32,078 bases of DNA. Origin: Levilactobacillus hammesii DSM 16381. GTDB taxonomy: Bacteria; Bacillota; Bacilli; Lactobacillales; Lactobacillaceae. This document shows positions 1 to 7,641 of this stretch, piece by piece. Made by a program: the position numbers and the translations under genes. The stretch spans positions 1 through 32,078 of the forward strand of contig NZ_AZFS01000039.1 of the NCBI RefSeq assembly GCF_001434395.1. Reading direction: 5' to 3'. Under the pieces are notes generated by a model that saw only the letters and a list, made by a program, of their open reading frames with translations, did no database searches and had not been told where the DNA came from. The number at the start of each line of letters is the position of its first letter. Position 1 is the first letter of the stretch.

Positions 1-57
1 CGCAAGTGAATTGAACCTCTGAAGATCTCCTCATCAACAACCGTTGACAAAGAACCC

Positions 58-92
58 AAAAAAGCCCCCACGGACCTGCATCCGTGAGAGCT
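58..92 (-). terminator. Intrinsic terminator of the LysM/Apf gene
   Basis: A 12-nt arm (63-74) pairs imperfectly with 81-92 around a 6-nt loop (75-80), with a perfect 6-bp CACGGA/TCCGTG apex. On the minus strand it is followed by a run of six T (58-63). It lies 33 nt past the stop codon of the gene ending at 125. Confidence 0.85.
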
Positions 93-124
93 TACTTGAT
101 TTAAACGATTAATTTAGCTGAGTT

Positions 125-739
125 TTAGTACCAGCCGTTTGCTTGCCAGAATGATTGGGCAGCAGACCATGAACCGTAACGGGAAGCAACGTATGAGTTG
201 GCAACCTTTTCTTGGTTGGCAGCAGAGTAGTCACCATTTAAGTAAGAAGCACTTAATTGGTACTTACCGATGTATTGACCGTTACGTGCTGAGTATGAAC
301 CACCAGATTCCTTACCCGCAATCCAAGCCTTAGCACTGGCATCTGAGCCAGAAACGCCAGTTGAAGCAGACGTGTTGTTGCTAGTAGAAGCTTGGTTTGA
401 ATAAGAAGTGGTTGCTTGGCTAGTCGTGGATTGGCTAGTTTGGGTAGAAGCGTTGTTGCTGTAGTTTTGGCTAGCAACGTTAGCAGAAGTCGTTGACGTC
501 GTCGTGCTCGTAGGCACATTCAACGTTTGACCCACGTAGATTAAGCTACTGTTAGCAAGGCTGTTGGCCTTTTCGATAGCGTTAACCGTCGTGTTGTAAG
601 TGTTAGCTAATGACCAAACAGAATCCCCCTGCTTGACCGTAACAGTATCGGCGTTAGCCGTTTGCGTTGAGGCGAAGAGACCGGCACCGACAACGGCAAC
701 CGTTCCTAAAGTAGTAACTAAAGCTTTTTTGATATTCAT
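125..739 (-). CDS. Secreted LysM protein with Apf-like C-terminus
   Basis: A 204-residue exported cell-wall protein. Residues 1-30 form a signal peptide (KK, hydrophobic core, cleavage after TANA). Residues 31-77 are one LysM peptidoglycan-binding domain that begins DTVTVKQGDSVWSLA. Residues 78-130 are a Ser/Thr/Asn/Gln-rich linker. Residues 131-204 are a small domain ending FWQANGWY, as in aggregation-promoting factor (Apf) proteins of lactobacilli, which also resemble transglycosylase-like domains (family knowledge). AGGAGG lies 13 nt before the ATG, slightly far. It is monocistronic with its own terminator. Upstream lies a long palindrome with WalR-like half-sites. Apf/LysM wall protein is secure; enzymatic activity is not shown. 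Confidence 0.88.
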   Translation of the reverse strand: MNIKKALVTTLGTVAVVGAGLFASTQTANADTVTVKQGDSVWSLANTYNTTVNAIEKANSLANSSLIYVGQTLNVPTSTTTSTTSANVASQNYSNNASTQTSQSTTSQATTSYSNQASTSNNTSASTGVSGSDASAKAWIAGKESGGSYSARNGQYIGKYQLSASYLNGDYSAANQEKVANSYVASRYGSWSAAQSFWQANGWY

Positions 740-775
740 AAGTTATGAATGTCCTCCTTTGTTTGCTTAACGGGT

Positions 776-805
776 ATTAGAATAACTGATGGGTATTACA
801 TTCAA
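776..805 (-). promoter_or_regulatory. Putative promoter of the LysM/Apf gene
   Basis: On the minus strand TTGAAT (800-805) and TCTAAT (776-781) are 18 nt apart, a reasonable sigma-A pair about 40 nt before the start codon. A TGTAAT hexamer overlaps the end of the -35. Confidence 0.5.
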
Positions 806-816
806 ATTGACGTTAG

Positions 817-882
817 ATTACGCGGAGGTTAAGAAAAATATTACATTGTGACATTATGTAATATTTGTAACTCCGCTGTAAT
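817..882. promoter_or_regulatory. Long imperfect palindrome with WalR-like box
   Basis: The inner arms 836-846 and 856-866 are an 11-bp perfect inverted repeat around 9 nt. The outer arms GCGGAG (822-827) and CTCCGC (871-876) extend it, with ATTAC/TGTAAT ends. On the plus strand TGTAAC (866-871), five bases, then TGTAAT (877-882) fit the WalR (YycF) consensus TGTWAH-N5-TGTWAH. WalR controls cell-wall hydrolase and LysM genes in Firmicutes, which fits the downstream gene. The rest of the 740-1124 gap is AT-rich and holds the palindrome cluster at 1030-1101. Confidence 0.45.
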
Positions 883-1029
883 ATAAAACGCTTTAATCAA
901 CCAATTTTTACCCATTTGGGCGGAAAAGACGGCGATTTTCGCGTGCTTTTTGCACTGAAAATCCGTTATTTTTTGTCATATTTAATGATAATTCAATGAA
1001 AATCGGGCCATTTTTCGTAATTTTGAAGA

Positions 1030-1101
1030 ATTTTTCGAAAAATCGCGCCTAAAATAGGCCATAAAAATAGCCCTATTTTGTCAAAAAAAACAAATTTTGA
1101 C
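1030..1101. repeat. Cluster of four short AT-rich palindromes
   Basis: Four inverted repeats follow one another: ATTTTTCGAAAAAT (1030-1043), GCCTAAAATAGGC (1047-1059), AAAATAGCCCTATTTT (1064-1079) and GTCAAAA/TTTTGAC (1080-1101). They lie between the 3' end of the flavodoxin gene and the Apf control region. None has the form of a strong GC-stem terminator, though one or more may act as weak terminators for the flavodoxin transcript. Confidence 0.6.
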
Positions 1102-1124
1102 GCCATAAGGCCATTATTTTTCAA

Positions 1125-1598
1125 TTATAGGGGAAAGTCATCCTTCAAACCGATCGCAATCTCATCAGGCGTATTTGCCGTAAACCCATCCTGAATCGTA
1201 AAATCGCCCGCGTCAGCCCACTTCTCAAGGTAAGGCAGACTCTCGGTCACACGACTGCTAGCACTGGTGACAAAGGGAATCACGGTCTTTCCGGCCAAAT
1301 CGGTCGTCGTTAAGAAGTTCTGAATGAGCCGTGGCGGCTGATGATACCACGTTGGAAATCCCAGATAGAGTGTCTCCACGTGATGCACATCTAGCGGCAC
1401 ATATTCCGGGAGCTGATCCTGGTCGTTCTCCGCATCGGTCCGCGCGACCAATTGCTGGAAGCCAGAAGTTGGGTACGGGGCTTTGGCGGTCAATGCAGCG
1501 GGTGTCAATTGCAGATAACGACCCACGGCTTCTGCGGCCGTTTGAGTTCGTCCTGATACCGAGAAATACACAAGTGCTGTTTTTGTTTGTGCCATCAT
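1125..1598 (-). CDS. Flavodoxin-family protein
   Basis: A 157-residue single-domain cytoplasmic flavodoxin-like protein of the short kind seen in lactobacilli (flavodoxin_4 type). The FMN phosphate loop is SVSGRTQTAA near residues 13-22, after the first strand TALVYF. The loop GFPTWYHQPP is where the FMN ring usually sits, and PFVTSAS follows the next strand. Two ATGs are adjacent at the start (1598 and 1595). GAGGAGG lies 4 nt before the first and 7 nt before the second, so 1595 is at least as likely a start. It is monocistronic. The electron-transfer partner cannot be told; quinone reduction or a general redox role are options. Confidence 0.82.
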   Translation of the reverse strand: MMAQTKTALVYFSVSGRTQTAAEAVGRYLQLTPAALTAKAPYPTSGFQQLVARTDAENDQDQLPEYVPLDVHHVETLYLGFPTWYHQPPRLIQNFLTTTDLAGKTVIPFVTSASSRVTESLPYLEKWADAGDFTIQDGFTANTPDEIAIGLKDDFPL

Positions 1599-1671
1599 GA
1601 TTCCTCCTCAAATTAATTTGACACCCTAAGCATATACCTTATTCACGGCTGCTGATCATGATTATCCATAT

Positions 1672-1691
1672 ATTATAGTAGAAACGCGTTT
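1672..1691 (-). promoter_or_regulatory. Flavodoxin promoter with AAACGCGTTT palindrome
   Basis: On the minus strand a perfect TATAAT (1672-1677) lies about 75 nt before the flavodoxin start, with no good -35. The 10-bp palindrome AAACGCGTTT (1682-1691) sits in the -35/-10 spacer, where a LacI/CcpA-family repressor would block the promoter. In the rest of the 1599-1940 gap I see only the adhE terminator. Confidence 0.4.
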
Positions 1692-1893
1692 AAAAACGAT
1701 CGATTTGGCGTCATTGACACGTCGCAATCCCTTATCCGAGACCGATTGCCAGCTGACGCTCCAACTAAAATAAACTTTCACCGGCTTGCCAGCTAAGTAA
1801 CTCTTCACCCGTGGCACACTGATTAGCGGTCGATTGTTGATACAAGCCTATAGCATCCTTAACGTTTCACTTATCAGAACATTTTTGTTTTAT

Positions 1894-1927
1894 CAAAAAA
1901 AACGGCCACTCCTCTCAGAGCGACCGT
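1894..1927 (-). terminator. Intrinsic terminator of adhE
   Basis: A 10-bp GC-rich stem (1902-1911 with 1918-1927) with a 6-nt loop is followed on the minus strand by eight T. It begins about 14 nt after the adhE stop codon. Confidence 0.9.
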
Positions 1928-1940
1928 CTCAGGTTAAACG

Positions 1941-4559
1941 TTACTTTTCAACGTTCTTCCCGTCGTATTCATCAATCATAATTTGCTTCAATTCAGAAAC
2001 AAGTGGTTCCTTAGGGTTAGCGGTCGTGCATTGGTCACCGAAGGCTAATTCTGCCAAGTGATCAACGACCTTATCGAAGTGGGCCTTGTCCACACCGTTG
2101 GCCTTCAAACTCAAGGTCACGTCAACTGAGTGGGCCAAGTCAATAACCTTCTTGACCAAGGCTTCCTTCAATTCTTCCTTCGTCGTTCCTGGCAAGCCGA
2201 GGTAACGGGCAATCTGCGCGTAGTCCTCGTCAGCCCGGAAGTATTCGTACTTAGGCCACATAGCCAGCTTCGTTGGTTCCTTGAAGTTGTAACGGATAAC
2301 GTGTGGCAACGTGATGGCAATGGCTAAACCATGAGGTAAGCCGAATTCCCCACCTAATTTGTGGGCGATTGAGTGGTCAACCCCCAGGAAGGCATTTGCA
2401 AAGGCCATTCCGGCAAGGGTCGATGCGTTGTGCATTTCTTCTCTAGCCGTCACATCCCCATTGTAGGAATCCGTCAGGTTATCCATAACCAACTTGATGG
2501 CTTGCAATGACCATGGCCGCGTGTAATCAGAGGCCATCGCAGAAACGTAGGATTCGATGGCGTGGGTCAAAACGTCCAGTCCGGAGTAAGCAACCGTCTT
2601 CTTAGGCACCGTTTGGATGAACTGTGAGTCCACAATCGCCACGTCTGGCGTCAAAGCGTAGTCGGCCAGTGGGTATTTCACGTGGGTCTTGGAGTCCGTG
2701 ATTACGGAGAATGGGGTCACTTCAGAACCCGTCCCGGAAGTCGTTGGAATAGCCACGAATTGGGCCTTGTGTGGCTTGTGGAACTTGTAAGTCCGCTTCC
2801 GAATATCCAAGAACTTCTGCTTAGCACCGAAGAAGCTAGCGTTAGGATCTTCATAGAATAACCACATGTTCTTGGCTGCGTCGATAGGAGAACCCCCACC
2901 TAAAGCAATGATGGTATCCGGCTTGAATGTCCGCATCTGCGCAACCCCACGGTTAACCGTATCCGTAGTTGGATCGGGTTCAACGTCAGAGAACAGGGAG
3001 TATTCGATGCCACCTGGTTGCCGCTTCAATTCGTTTAAGACGGTGTCGATATAACCCAATTCAACCATGGATGGGCTGGTTACCAGGAAGACCCGCTTGA
3101 TGCCAGGCATGTCGTCGAGGTAACGAACAGACGTCTTTTCAAAGTAAACTCGAGGTAATTTAATCCACTGCATATTATTTCGCCGCTTTGCAATCGTTTT
3201 GATGTTCAACAGGTCAAATGAGGAAACGTTATGGGATACGGAGTTCTTACCCCATGAACCAGTTCCTAACGTCAATGATGGAATCATTTCGTTGTAGAGG
3301 TTCCCAATACCACCGATAGCGGATGGCGTGTTCACTAAGACCCGGCTGGCCTTCATCTTAATGCCGAATTCCGTTGCCAAATCATCATCCATCGTGTGAA
3401 TGCCGGCCGTGTGACCTAACCCACCAAAGTGGAGCAATTCATCACAAATCTTGAAGGCATCTTCATGGCTCTTGGCCTTGTAGACGGACAGAACGGGTGA
3501 TAACTTTTCTTGTGACATCGGGTACTTAGGCCCAACCCCAGTCAATTCAGCAGCCAAAACCTTGGTCGTTGCTGGCACCTTGATGCCCGCAATCTCAGCA
3601 ATCTTTTGCGCAGACATCCCGGCAATCGGACCCTTAACCCCGCCTTCAGGACGGAACATCGCGTCGGCCAAAGCCTTTTCTTCGCTCTTCTTAATGAAGA
3701 AGACGCCACGATCTTGCATTTCCTTCTTAACCGTATCGTAGATCTCGTGGTCGATCACGGCACTGTTTTCAGAAGCACAAACCATCCCGTTATCAAACGT
3801 CTTAGAAAGCACGATGTCGTAGACGGAACGCTTGATGTTCGCCGTCTTTTCAATGTAAGCTGGACCGTTACCAGGACCAACCCCTAAGGCTGGCTTCCCA
3901 GTTGAGTAAGCAGCCTTAACCATACCAGGACCACCGGTAGCCAAGACACTGGCAACCATTGGGTGATTCATCAATGCCGTCGTTGCTTCCAAGCTAGGCT
4001 TGTCAATCCACTGGATCACACCCTCTGGTGCACCAGCCGCAATCGCAGCGTCGCGGACCACCTTAGCGGCCATGACGGATGACTTTTGTGCCTGTGGGTG
4101 AAAGGCAAAGATGATTGGATTCCGCGTCTTAACGGCGATTAATGACTTAAACATTGCCGTTGAGGTTGGGTTGGTAACGGGGGTAACCCCGGCCAAAATC
4201 CCTAGAGGTTCAGCCACCGTAATCAGTTGGCGTTCGCGGTCATCCTTGATGATACCAACCGTTTTGTCATGCTTGATTGAGTGCCAAATTTCTTCAGTGG
4301 CAAACATGTTCTTAACCGCTTTATCTTCCATCACACCACGGCCGGTTTCTTCGTAAGCCGCCTTGGCCAGTTCCATGTGATGGTCCAAACCAGCAATCGC
4401 CATTTGATGAACGATGTGGTCGACCTTTTCTTGAGTAAAGTCGTCCATGGCGCACAGCGCATCATGGGCCTTGGCGGTCAACCGGTCGATCATTTGGTCA
4501 ACGGTTTCGCCGTTTTCTTGTTTTTTAGCTTTTGGGTTTTCTTTCACGTCTTTTAACAT
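1941..4559 (-). CDS. adhE: Bifunctional acetaldehyde-CoA/alcohol dehydrogenase
   Basis: It reduces acetyl-CoA to acetaldehyde and then ethanol with NADH, the ethanol branch that reoxidises NADH in heterofermentative lactobacilli. The 872-residue length is normal for the fusion. Residues about 20-440 are the aldehyde dehydrogenase domain with the catalytic Cys at 261 in FDNGMVCASEN. From about residue 455 it is an iron-dependent alcohol dehydrogenase, with the nucleotide loop GGGSPIDAAK and the iron-binding region HSIAHKLGGEFGLPHG. The reading frame extends upstream to 4583, but the start chosen is 4559 because GGAGG lies 7 nt before it. It is monocistronic with its own terminator, and a cre-like site lies upstream. 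Confidence 0.96.
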   Translation of the reverse strand: MLKDVKENPKAKKQENGETVDQMIDRLTAKAHDALCAMDDFTQEKVDHIVHQMAIAGLDHHMELAKAAYEETGRGVMEDKAVKNMFATEEIWHSIKHDKTVGIIKDDRERQLITVAEPLGILAGVTPVTNPTSTAMFKSLIAVKTRNPIIFAFHPQAQKSSVMAAKVVRDAAIAAGAPEGVIQWIDKPSLEATTALMNHPMVASVLATGGPGMVKAAYSTGKPALGVGPGNGPAYIEKTANIKRSVYDIVLSKTFDNGMVCASENSAVIDHEIYDTVKKEMQDRGVFFIKKSEEKALADAMFRPEGGVKGPIAGMSAQKIAEIAGIKVPATTKVLAAELTGVGPKYPMSQEKLSPVLSVYKAKSHEDAFKICDELLHFGGLGHTAGIHTMDDDLATEFGIKMKASRVLVNTPSAIGGIGNLYNEMIPSLTLGTGSWGKNSVSHNVSSFDLLNIKTIAKRRNNMQWIKLPRVYFEKTSVRYLDDMPGIKRVFLVTSPSMVELGYIDTVLNELKRQPGGIEYSLFSDVEPDPTTDTVNRGVAQMRTFKPDTIIALGGGSPIDAAKNMWLFYEDPNASFFGAKQKFLDIRKRTYKFHKPHKAQFVAIPTTSGTGSEVTPFSVITDSKTHVKYPLADYALTPDVAIVDSQFIQTVPKKTVAYSGLDVLTHAIESYVSAMASDYTRPWSLQAIKLVMDNLTDSYNGDVTAREEMHNASTLAGMAFANAFLGVDHSIAHKLGGEFGLPHGLAIAITLPHVIRYNFKEPTKLAMWPKYEYFRADEDYAQIARYLGLPGTTKEELKEALVKKVIDLAHSVDVTLSLKANGVDKAHFDKVVDHLAELAFGDQCTTANPKEPLVSELKQIMIDEYDGKNVEK

Positions 4560-4607
4560 TCTTATGCCTCCATTTGAAAACATCTTGTTAAGTTCTTCAC
4601 GAGTTAA

Positions 4608-4635
4608 ATCATATCACCTTTTTTAAATTCTGCAA
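4608..4635 (-). promoter_or_regulatory. adhE promoter
   Basis: On the minus strand TTGCAG (4630-4635), 16 nt, then TATGAT (4608-4613). The pair predicts a leader of roughly 45 nt before the adhE start. Confidence 0.6.
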
Positions 4636-4714
4636 GAGGTTTATGTTAAAAAAATCACAACTAGTTGAACTGACAAACAAAACCGTTTATATCAAGGCTT
4701 ACAGCCACAAGAAA

Positions 4715-4728
4715 TGTAAGCGCATACA
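4715..4728. promoter_or_regulatory. cre-like site upstream of adhE
   Basis: TGTAAGCGCATACA matches the CcpA cre consensus closely, about 85 bp upstream of the adhE -35. Two TTGTGA half-sites of the kind bound by the redox repressor Rex lie at 4656-4661 and 4773-4778 (minus strand), but neither has a proper partner half. The 4560-5036 gap otherwise holds the adhE and glpQ-type promoters and a leader hairpin. Confidence 0.45.
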
Positions 4729-4851
4729 CAATATTTAGAAAAATTTCAGAATATTTTTATGTGTGTGTTTAATCACAACCCACGTCTTTTCTTTCATAAT
4801 TTCGTTGACTATCGGCTAAAACGCTTGTGTTTGCCAAGTTTTTATCCCGAA

Positions 4852-4889
4852 CGAGGCAGTTTTGGCACCTCGACTTCGTAGACTATGCT
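4852..4889 (+). promoter_or_regulatory. Promoter of the glycerophosphodiesterase gene
   Basis: TTGGCA (4862-4867) and TATGCT (4884-4889) are 16 nt apart. The -35 lies inside an inverted repeat CGAGG-N11-CCTCG (4852-4872), a possible operator. Confidence 0.5.
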
Positions 4890-4930
4890 AAAGTAAAGAT
4901 ATGAAAAACAGCTCGTACGTGTCGCCATTC

Positions 4931-4977
4931 CCGGTCGTTTTCGGCAGGTGCTCCTCAAATTTTTCACCAGCGACCGG
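4931..4977 (+). promoter_or_regulatory. Leader hairpin of the glycerophosphodiesterase gene
   Basis: CCGGTCG (4931-4937) pairs with CGACCGG (4971-4977), and inside it GGTG (4947-4950) with CACC (4965-4968). It lies in the predicted 5' leader between the promoter and the ATG at 5037. No T-run follows, so it is not a terminator. Function is unknown. Confidence 0.4.
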
Positions 4978-5036
4978 ACGACGCCCGACACACCTGATCT
5001 GTAAACCTACTCAATTCATTGGAAAGCGTGATTTTT

Positions 5037-6830
5037 ATGCGTCCTTGGGCCTTCTGGCGTGATGCCAACCACCATTTTTTTAATCACTGGGGAAGTTATG
5101 TGACCTTAGTCTTCCTCACCAATCTGGTGGTCAGTTACATTGCCGTCCCGGTCTTCACCTGGTTAACGTCAGCGCTCATGCGGTGGCAAAACGTTCCCTA
5201 CGTCTCCTATACCAATATCGGTTCGCTGGTGATCAAACATCCCTTGGCGATCCTCGGCCTGGTGGTCATCCTGCTGGCCATTGTGACCCTCATTTACTGG
5301 CAGTTTGCCTATCTACTCTTGGGGATCACCAATATTCGCCATGGCCGGCCACAAACGGCGCTCAGTATGTTAGGCGATACCGTGCGCAGCATCGCCGGCG
5401 CCTCCCCCAGCACCTTCTTATTCTTTATTGGCTACTTCGTCATCATCATGCCGTTTGGGAGCGAGTTGTTTACGACGCCCCTACTGAATAAAGCGAAGAT
5501 CCCGGCCTTCATCGTCAGCTACCTCATGGCTAACAACGTTTTTGCCGTTCTGTTAGGGATCTTCTACGTGGGCGCCGCCTACCTCGGTATTCGGCTCATT
5601 GCCGTACTCCCCCTCATGATGATCGATCACTACCACAGCCGTGATGCCATCCGGCTCAGTTGGCAGCGCACCCGGGGACACTTCTGGAACTACTTTCTCA
5701 AAATTATCGTGACACTAGTGATGGTTAGCATCGCTGTTGCCATCATTTACGCCATCCTCTACGTGGGGCAAGTCCTCTTTGACAAAACTGGCGTGGCCTT
5801 GGTCGCTGCCACAATTAATCTTTTCTTGATGGAAGTCATTACAGAATTTATCGTGTGTTACGCAACCGTTATTTTCATGATGGTCATTCTCAGCAGTCAC
5901 GACACCCATCACCCCACCCCCTCAATGCTATTTAGCTTCCGCGAACCCGCCAAGACGCGGCTGCGGACACGCGTGCTCATCATCAGTGGGCTGACCGTCA
6001 TTAGCGCCGCTCTAGTTGGTTTCAACCTGATCTATCTCAATGGTTTGGCCATGAGCAAGCCCCTGACGATTGCCCATCGTGGCGTCGACAATGGCAATGG
6101 CGTCCAAAATACCATCCCCGCAATGGTTAAAACCAGTCGGGAGAAACCGGATTACGTGGAAATGGATATTCGGATGACCAAGGACCACCAATTTGTGGTG
6201 ATGCATGATGGCAATCTGAAGAATCTCGCCGGGATCAATCGGAAGGTCTCGTCAATGACCCTTAAACAACTGACCAACGTGACCGTTACGGAAAACGGCT
6301 ACCAGGCTAAGATTCCTAGCTTTAACCAGTACCTTAATTCAGCCATTCAGCACCACCAGAAACTCTTAATTGAGATCAAGACCGGTGGCGCCGACACGAA
6401 AGACCTCCCCGAACGCTTCTACCGGGAATTTGGCTCGCGGATTCTTGCCAATCATGAGCAGGTGCATACGTTAAGCTACACCATCATGAACCGGCTCAAG
6501 CAGGAACATCCTGACCTCTTCGTCAGCTACATCATGCCCTACAACCTGACTTTCCCACATACGCGTGCTAATGCCTACACGATGGAGGCCACCACGTTAA
6601 ATGACACCTTCATTGAGCAGGCCGATCAGGAACACAAGAAGGTCTACGCTTGGGATATTGACGACGTGACGACCATGGATCAGATGATGTTTATCGGCGC
6701 TAACGGCGTCATCACCAACAATCTTCACTTAATTCAGCAAGAAATTAAAGACAACACGGATCATCCGAGCTACGCCAACCTCTTGCTGACGTTCATGAAT
6801 GACCTGTCGTTGGAAACGCAGACGCAATAG
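5037..6830 (+). CDS. Membrane glycerophosphodiester phosphodiesterase
   Basis: It hydrolyses glycerophosphodiesters to glycerol-3-phosphate and an alcohol, in phospholipid or teichoic-acid turnover. About 340 N-terminal residues form a membrane domain of several helices (GPDPase_memb type). A GDPD catalytic domain follows, with H347-R348 in IAHRG, the acidic pair in VEMDI and the second His in VVMHDGN; LIEIKTGG and GVITNN are later barrel motifs. An in-frame TTG at 5019 lacks a ribosome binding site. The ATG at 5037 has GGAAAG 10 nt upstream and gives 597 residues. Whether the catalytic domain is outside or inside the cell cannot be seen directly. It is monocistronic. Confidence 0.93.
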   Translation: MRPWAFWRDANHHFFNHWGSYVTLVFLTNLVVSYIAVPVFTWLTSALMRWQNVPYVSYTNIGSLVIKHPLAILGLVVILLAIVTLIYWQFAYLLLGITNIRHGRPQTALSMLGDTVRSIAGASPSTFLFFIGYFVIIMPFGSELFTTPLLNKAKIPAFIVSYLMANNVFAVLLGIFYVGAAYLGIRLIAVLPLMMIDHYHSRDAIRLSWQRTRGHFWNYFLKIIVTLVMVSIAVAIIYAILYVGQVLFDKTGVALVAATINLFLMEVITEFIVCYATVIFMMVILSSHDTHHPTPSMLFSFREPAKTRLRTRVLIISGLTVISAALVGFNLIYLNGLAMSKPLTIAHRGVDNGNGVQNTIPAMVKTSREKPDYVEMDIRMTKDHQFVVMHDGNLKNLAGINRKVSSMTLKQLTNVTVTENGYQAKIPSFNQYLNSAIQHHQKLLIEIKTGGADTKDLPERFYREFGSRILANHEQVHTLSYTIMNRLKQEHPDLFVSYIMPYNLTFPHTRANAYTMEATTLNDTFIEQADQEHKKVYAWDIDDVTTMDQMMFIGANGVITNNLHLIQQEIKDNTDHPSYANLLLTFMNDLSLETQTQ

Positions 6831-6901
6831 TCGCTTAAGAGGAATGCCAGCCAACAGTTGCTAGACAAGTAGTACCTTTTAGATAACCGTTAGGCATTCA
6901 A

Positions 6902-6942
6902 AAAAATCCGCCACAACACATGAGGTGTTGTGGCGGATTTTT
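6902..6942. terminator. Bidirectional intrinsic terminator
   Basis: A near-perfect 18-bp stem (6902-6919 with 6925-6942) and a 5-nt loop, with A5 on one side and T5 on the other. It separates the convergent phosphodiesterase (+) and DUF1836 (-) genes and can serve both. Confidence 0.93.
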
Positions 6943-6961
6943 AGCGTTAACGTTATCTTGG

Positions 6962-7486
6962 TTATTTCTTTTCAATCTTACGAATGGGGCGTTTAATCAG
7001 GTGCAGCAGCTTTTCAGACTGTAATCGCGCAACTACCGCATCAACCGCAACCTGCATCAACTTCTCATTCAAATCCTTGGCCGCTGGCTGAACCTGTTCC
7101 TCACCCAAGTGGTGAAGGCGGTCTTCCAGCTGACCAATAAAGTTATCGTAGGCTTGCTTGGGATAATCACCAGCCGTAATCTGGTCAATCCCCGAGCGCA
7201 CCGTATCCGTCTGGAACATGGGCTTCAGGAGGCTGATCATCAAAATATCCGTCAGCTGCATCGTCTGATACTTCTTTTTGACGGGCGCCAAGATGACATG
7301 ATGCTTCACGTAGTTATTAATCATAGCCGGCGTGATGGTATCGATACCTAGAGGTCCCAGAATGTCATTGATTAACGCCGTCACCTGGTCCATGTAGAGG
7401 TCGAACTTCGGTAAATCATCCCACCGTGGCAACTTTGCCTTGTGCATCTGGTTCTCCCAGCGGGTGTATTGATTGTAATCAGCCAT
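6962..7486 (-). CDS. DUF1836 domain protein, probable HTH regulator
   Basis: A 174-residue cytoplasmic protein. The segment LPRWDDLPKFDLYMDQV through ITPAMINNYVKH and PVKKKYQTMQLTDI (about residues 19-85) is the hallmark of DUF1836. That family has a MerR-like helix-turn-helix and is common in Firmicutes without an assigned function. The rest is helical and charged, ending in a basic tail. The ribosome binding site is weak (AGGGAAG 5 nt before the ATG). It is monocistronic and is convergent with the phosphodiesterase gene. Target unknown. Confidence 0.8.
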   Translation of the reverse strand: MADYNQYTRWENQMHKAKLPRWDDLPKFDLYMDQVTALINDILGPLGIDTITPAMINNYVKHHVILAPVKKKYQTMQLTDILMISLLKPMFQTDTVRSGIDQITAGDYPKQAYDNFIGQLEDRLHHLGEEQVQPAAKDLNEKLMQVAVDAVVARLQSEKLLHLIKRPIRKIEKK

Positions 7487-7518
7487 ATTTCTTCCCTACC
7501 CTTCCGTTTCTACCTTTC

Positions 7519-7530
7519 ATTATAGCATAT
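7519..7530 (-). promoter_or_regulatory. Extended -10 promoter of the DUF1836 gene
   Basis: On the minus strand TGCTATAAT is an extended -10 (TATAAT at 7519-7524), about 33 nt before the ATG. No -35 is evident. Between it and the ATPase gene (7556-7640) lie short hairpins without a T-run. Confidence 0.5.
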
Positions 7531-7641
7531 TACCTAGTTATAGTGACTAGATATAGCTGAATTCCGTTATTTCAGCTAGCGCGCTGACAAGTAGCGCTTA
7601 GCGAGTCTCCGTGAGCAGGCTTTCTGCTCCTGTAGCACTGA

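Noticed and set aside
1834-2061. 75-codon ORF on the plus strand
   Set aside because: It runs through the adhE terminator into the adhE coding sequence on the other strand and has no ribosome binding site.
4656-4778. Full Rex operator upstream of adhE
   Set aside because: Only TTGTGA half-sites are present; neither has a TCACAA partner at the right distance, so no operator is annotated.
5715-5912. Antisense ORFs within the phosphodiesterase, AdhE, ATPase and transporter genes
   Set aside because: They are shadows of well-supported genes, without ribosome binding sites or recognisable domains.
7556-7625. Several short inverted repeats after the P-type ATPase gene
   Set aside because: Stems such as GAGCAG/CTGCTC are real, but no T-run follows on the minus strand, so I do not call a terminator.
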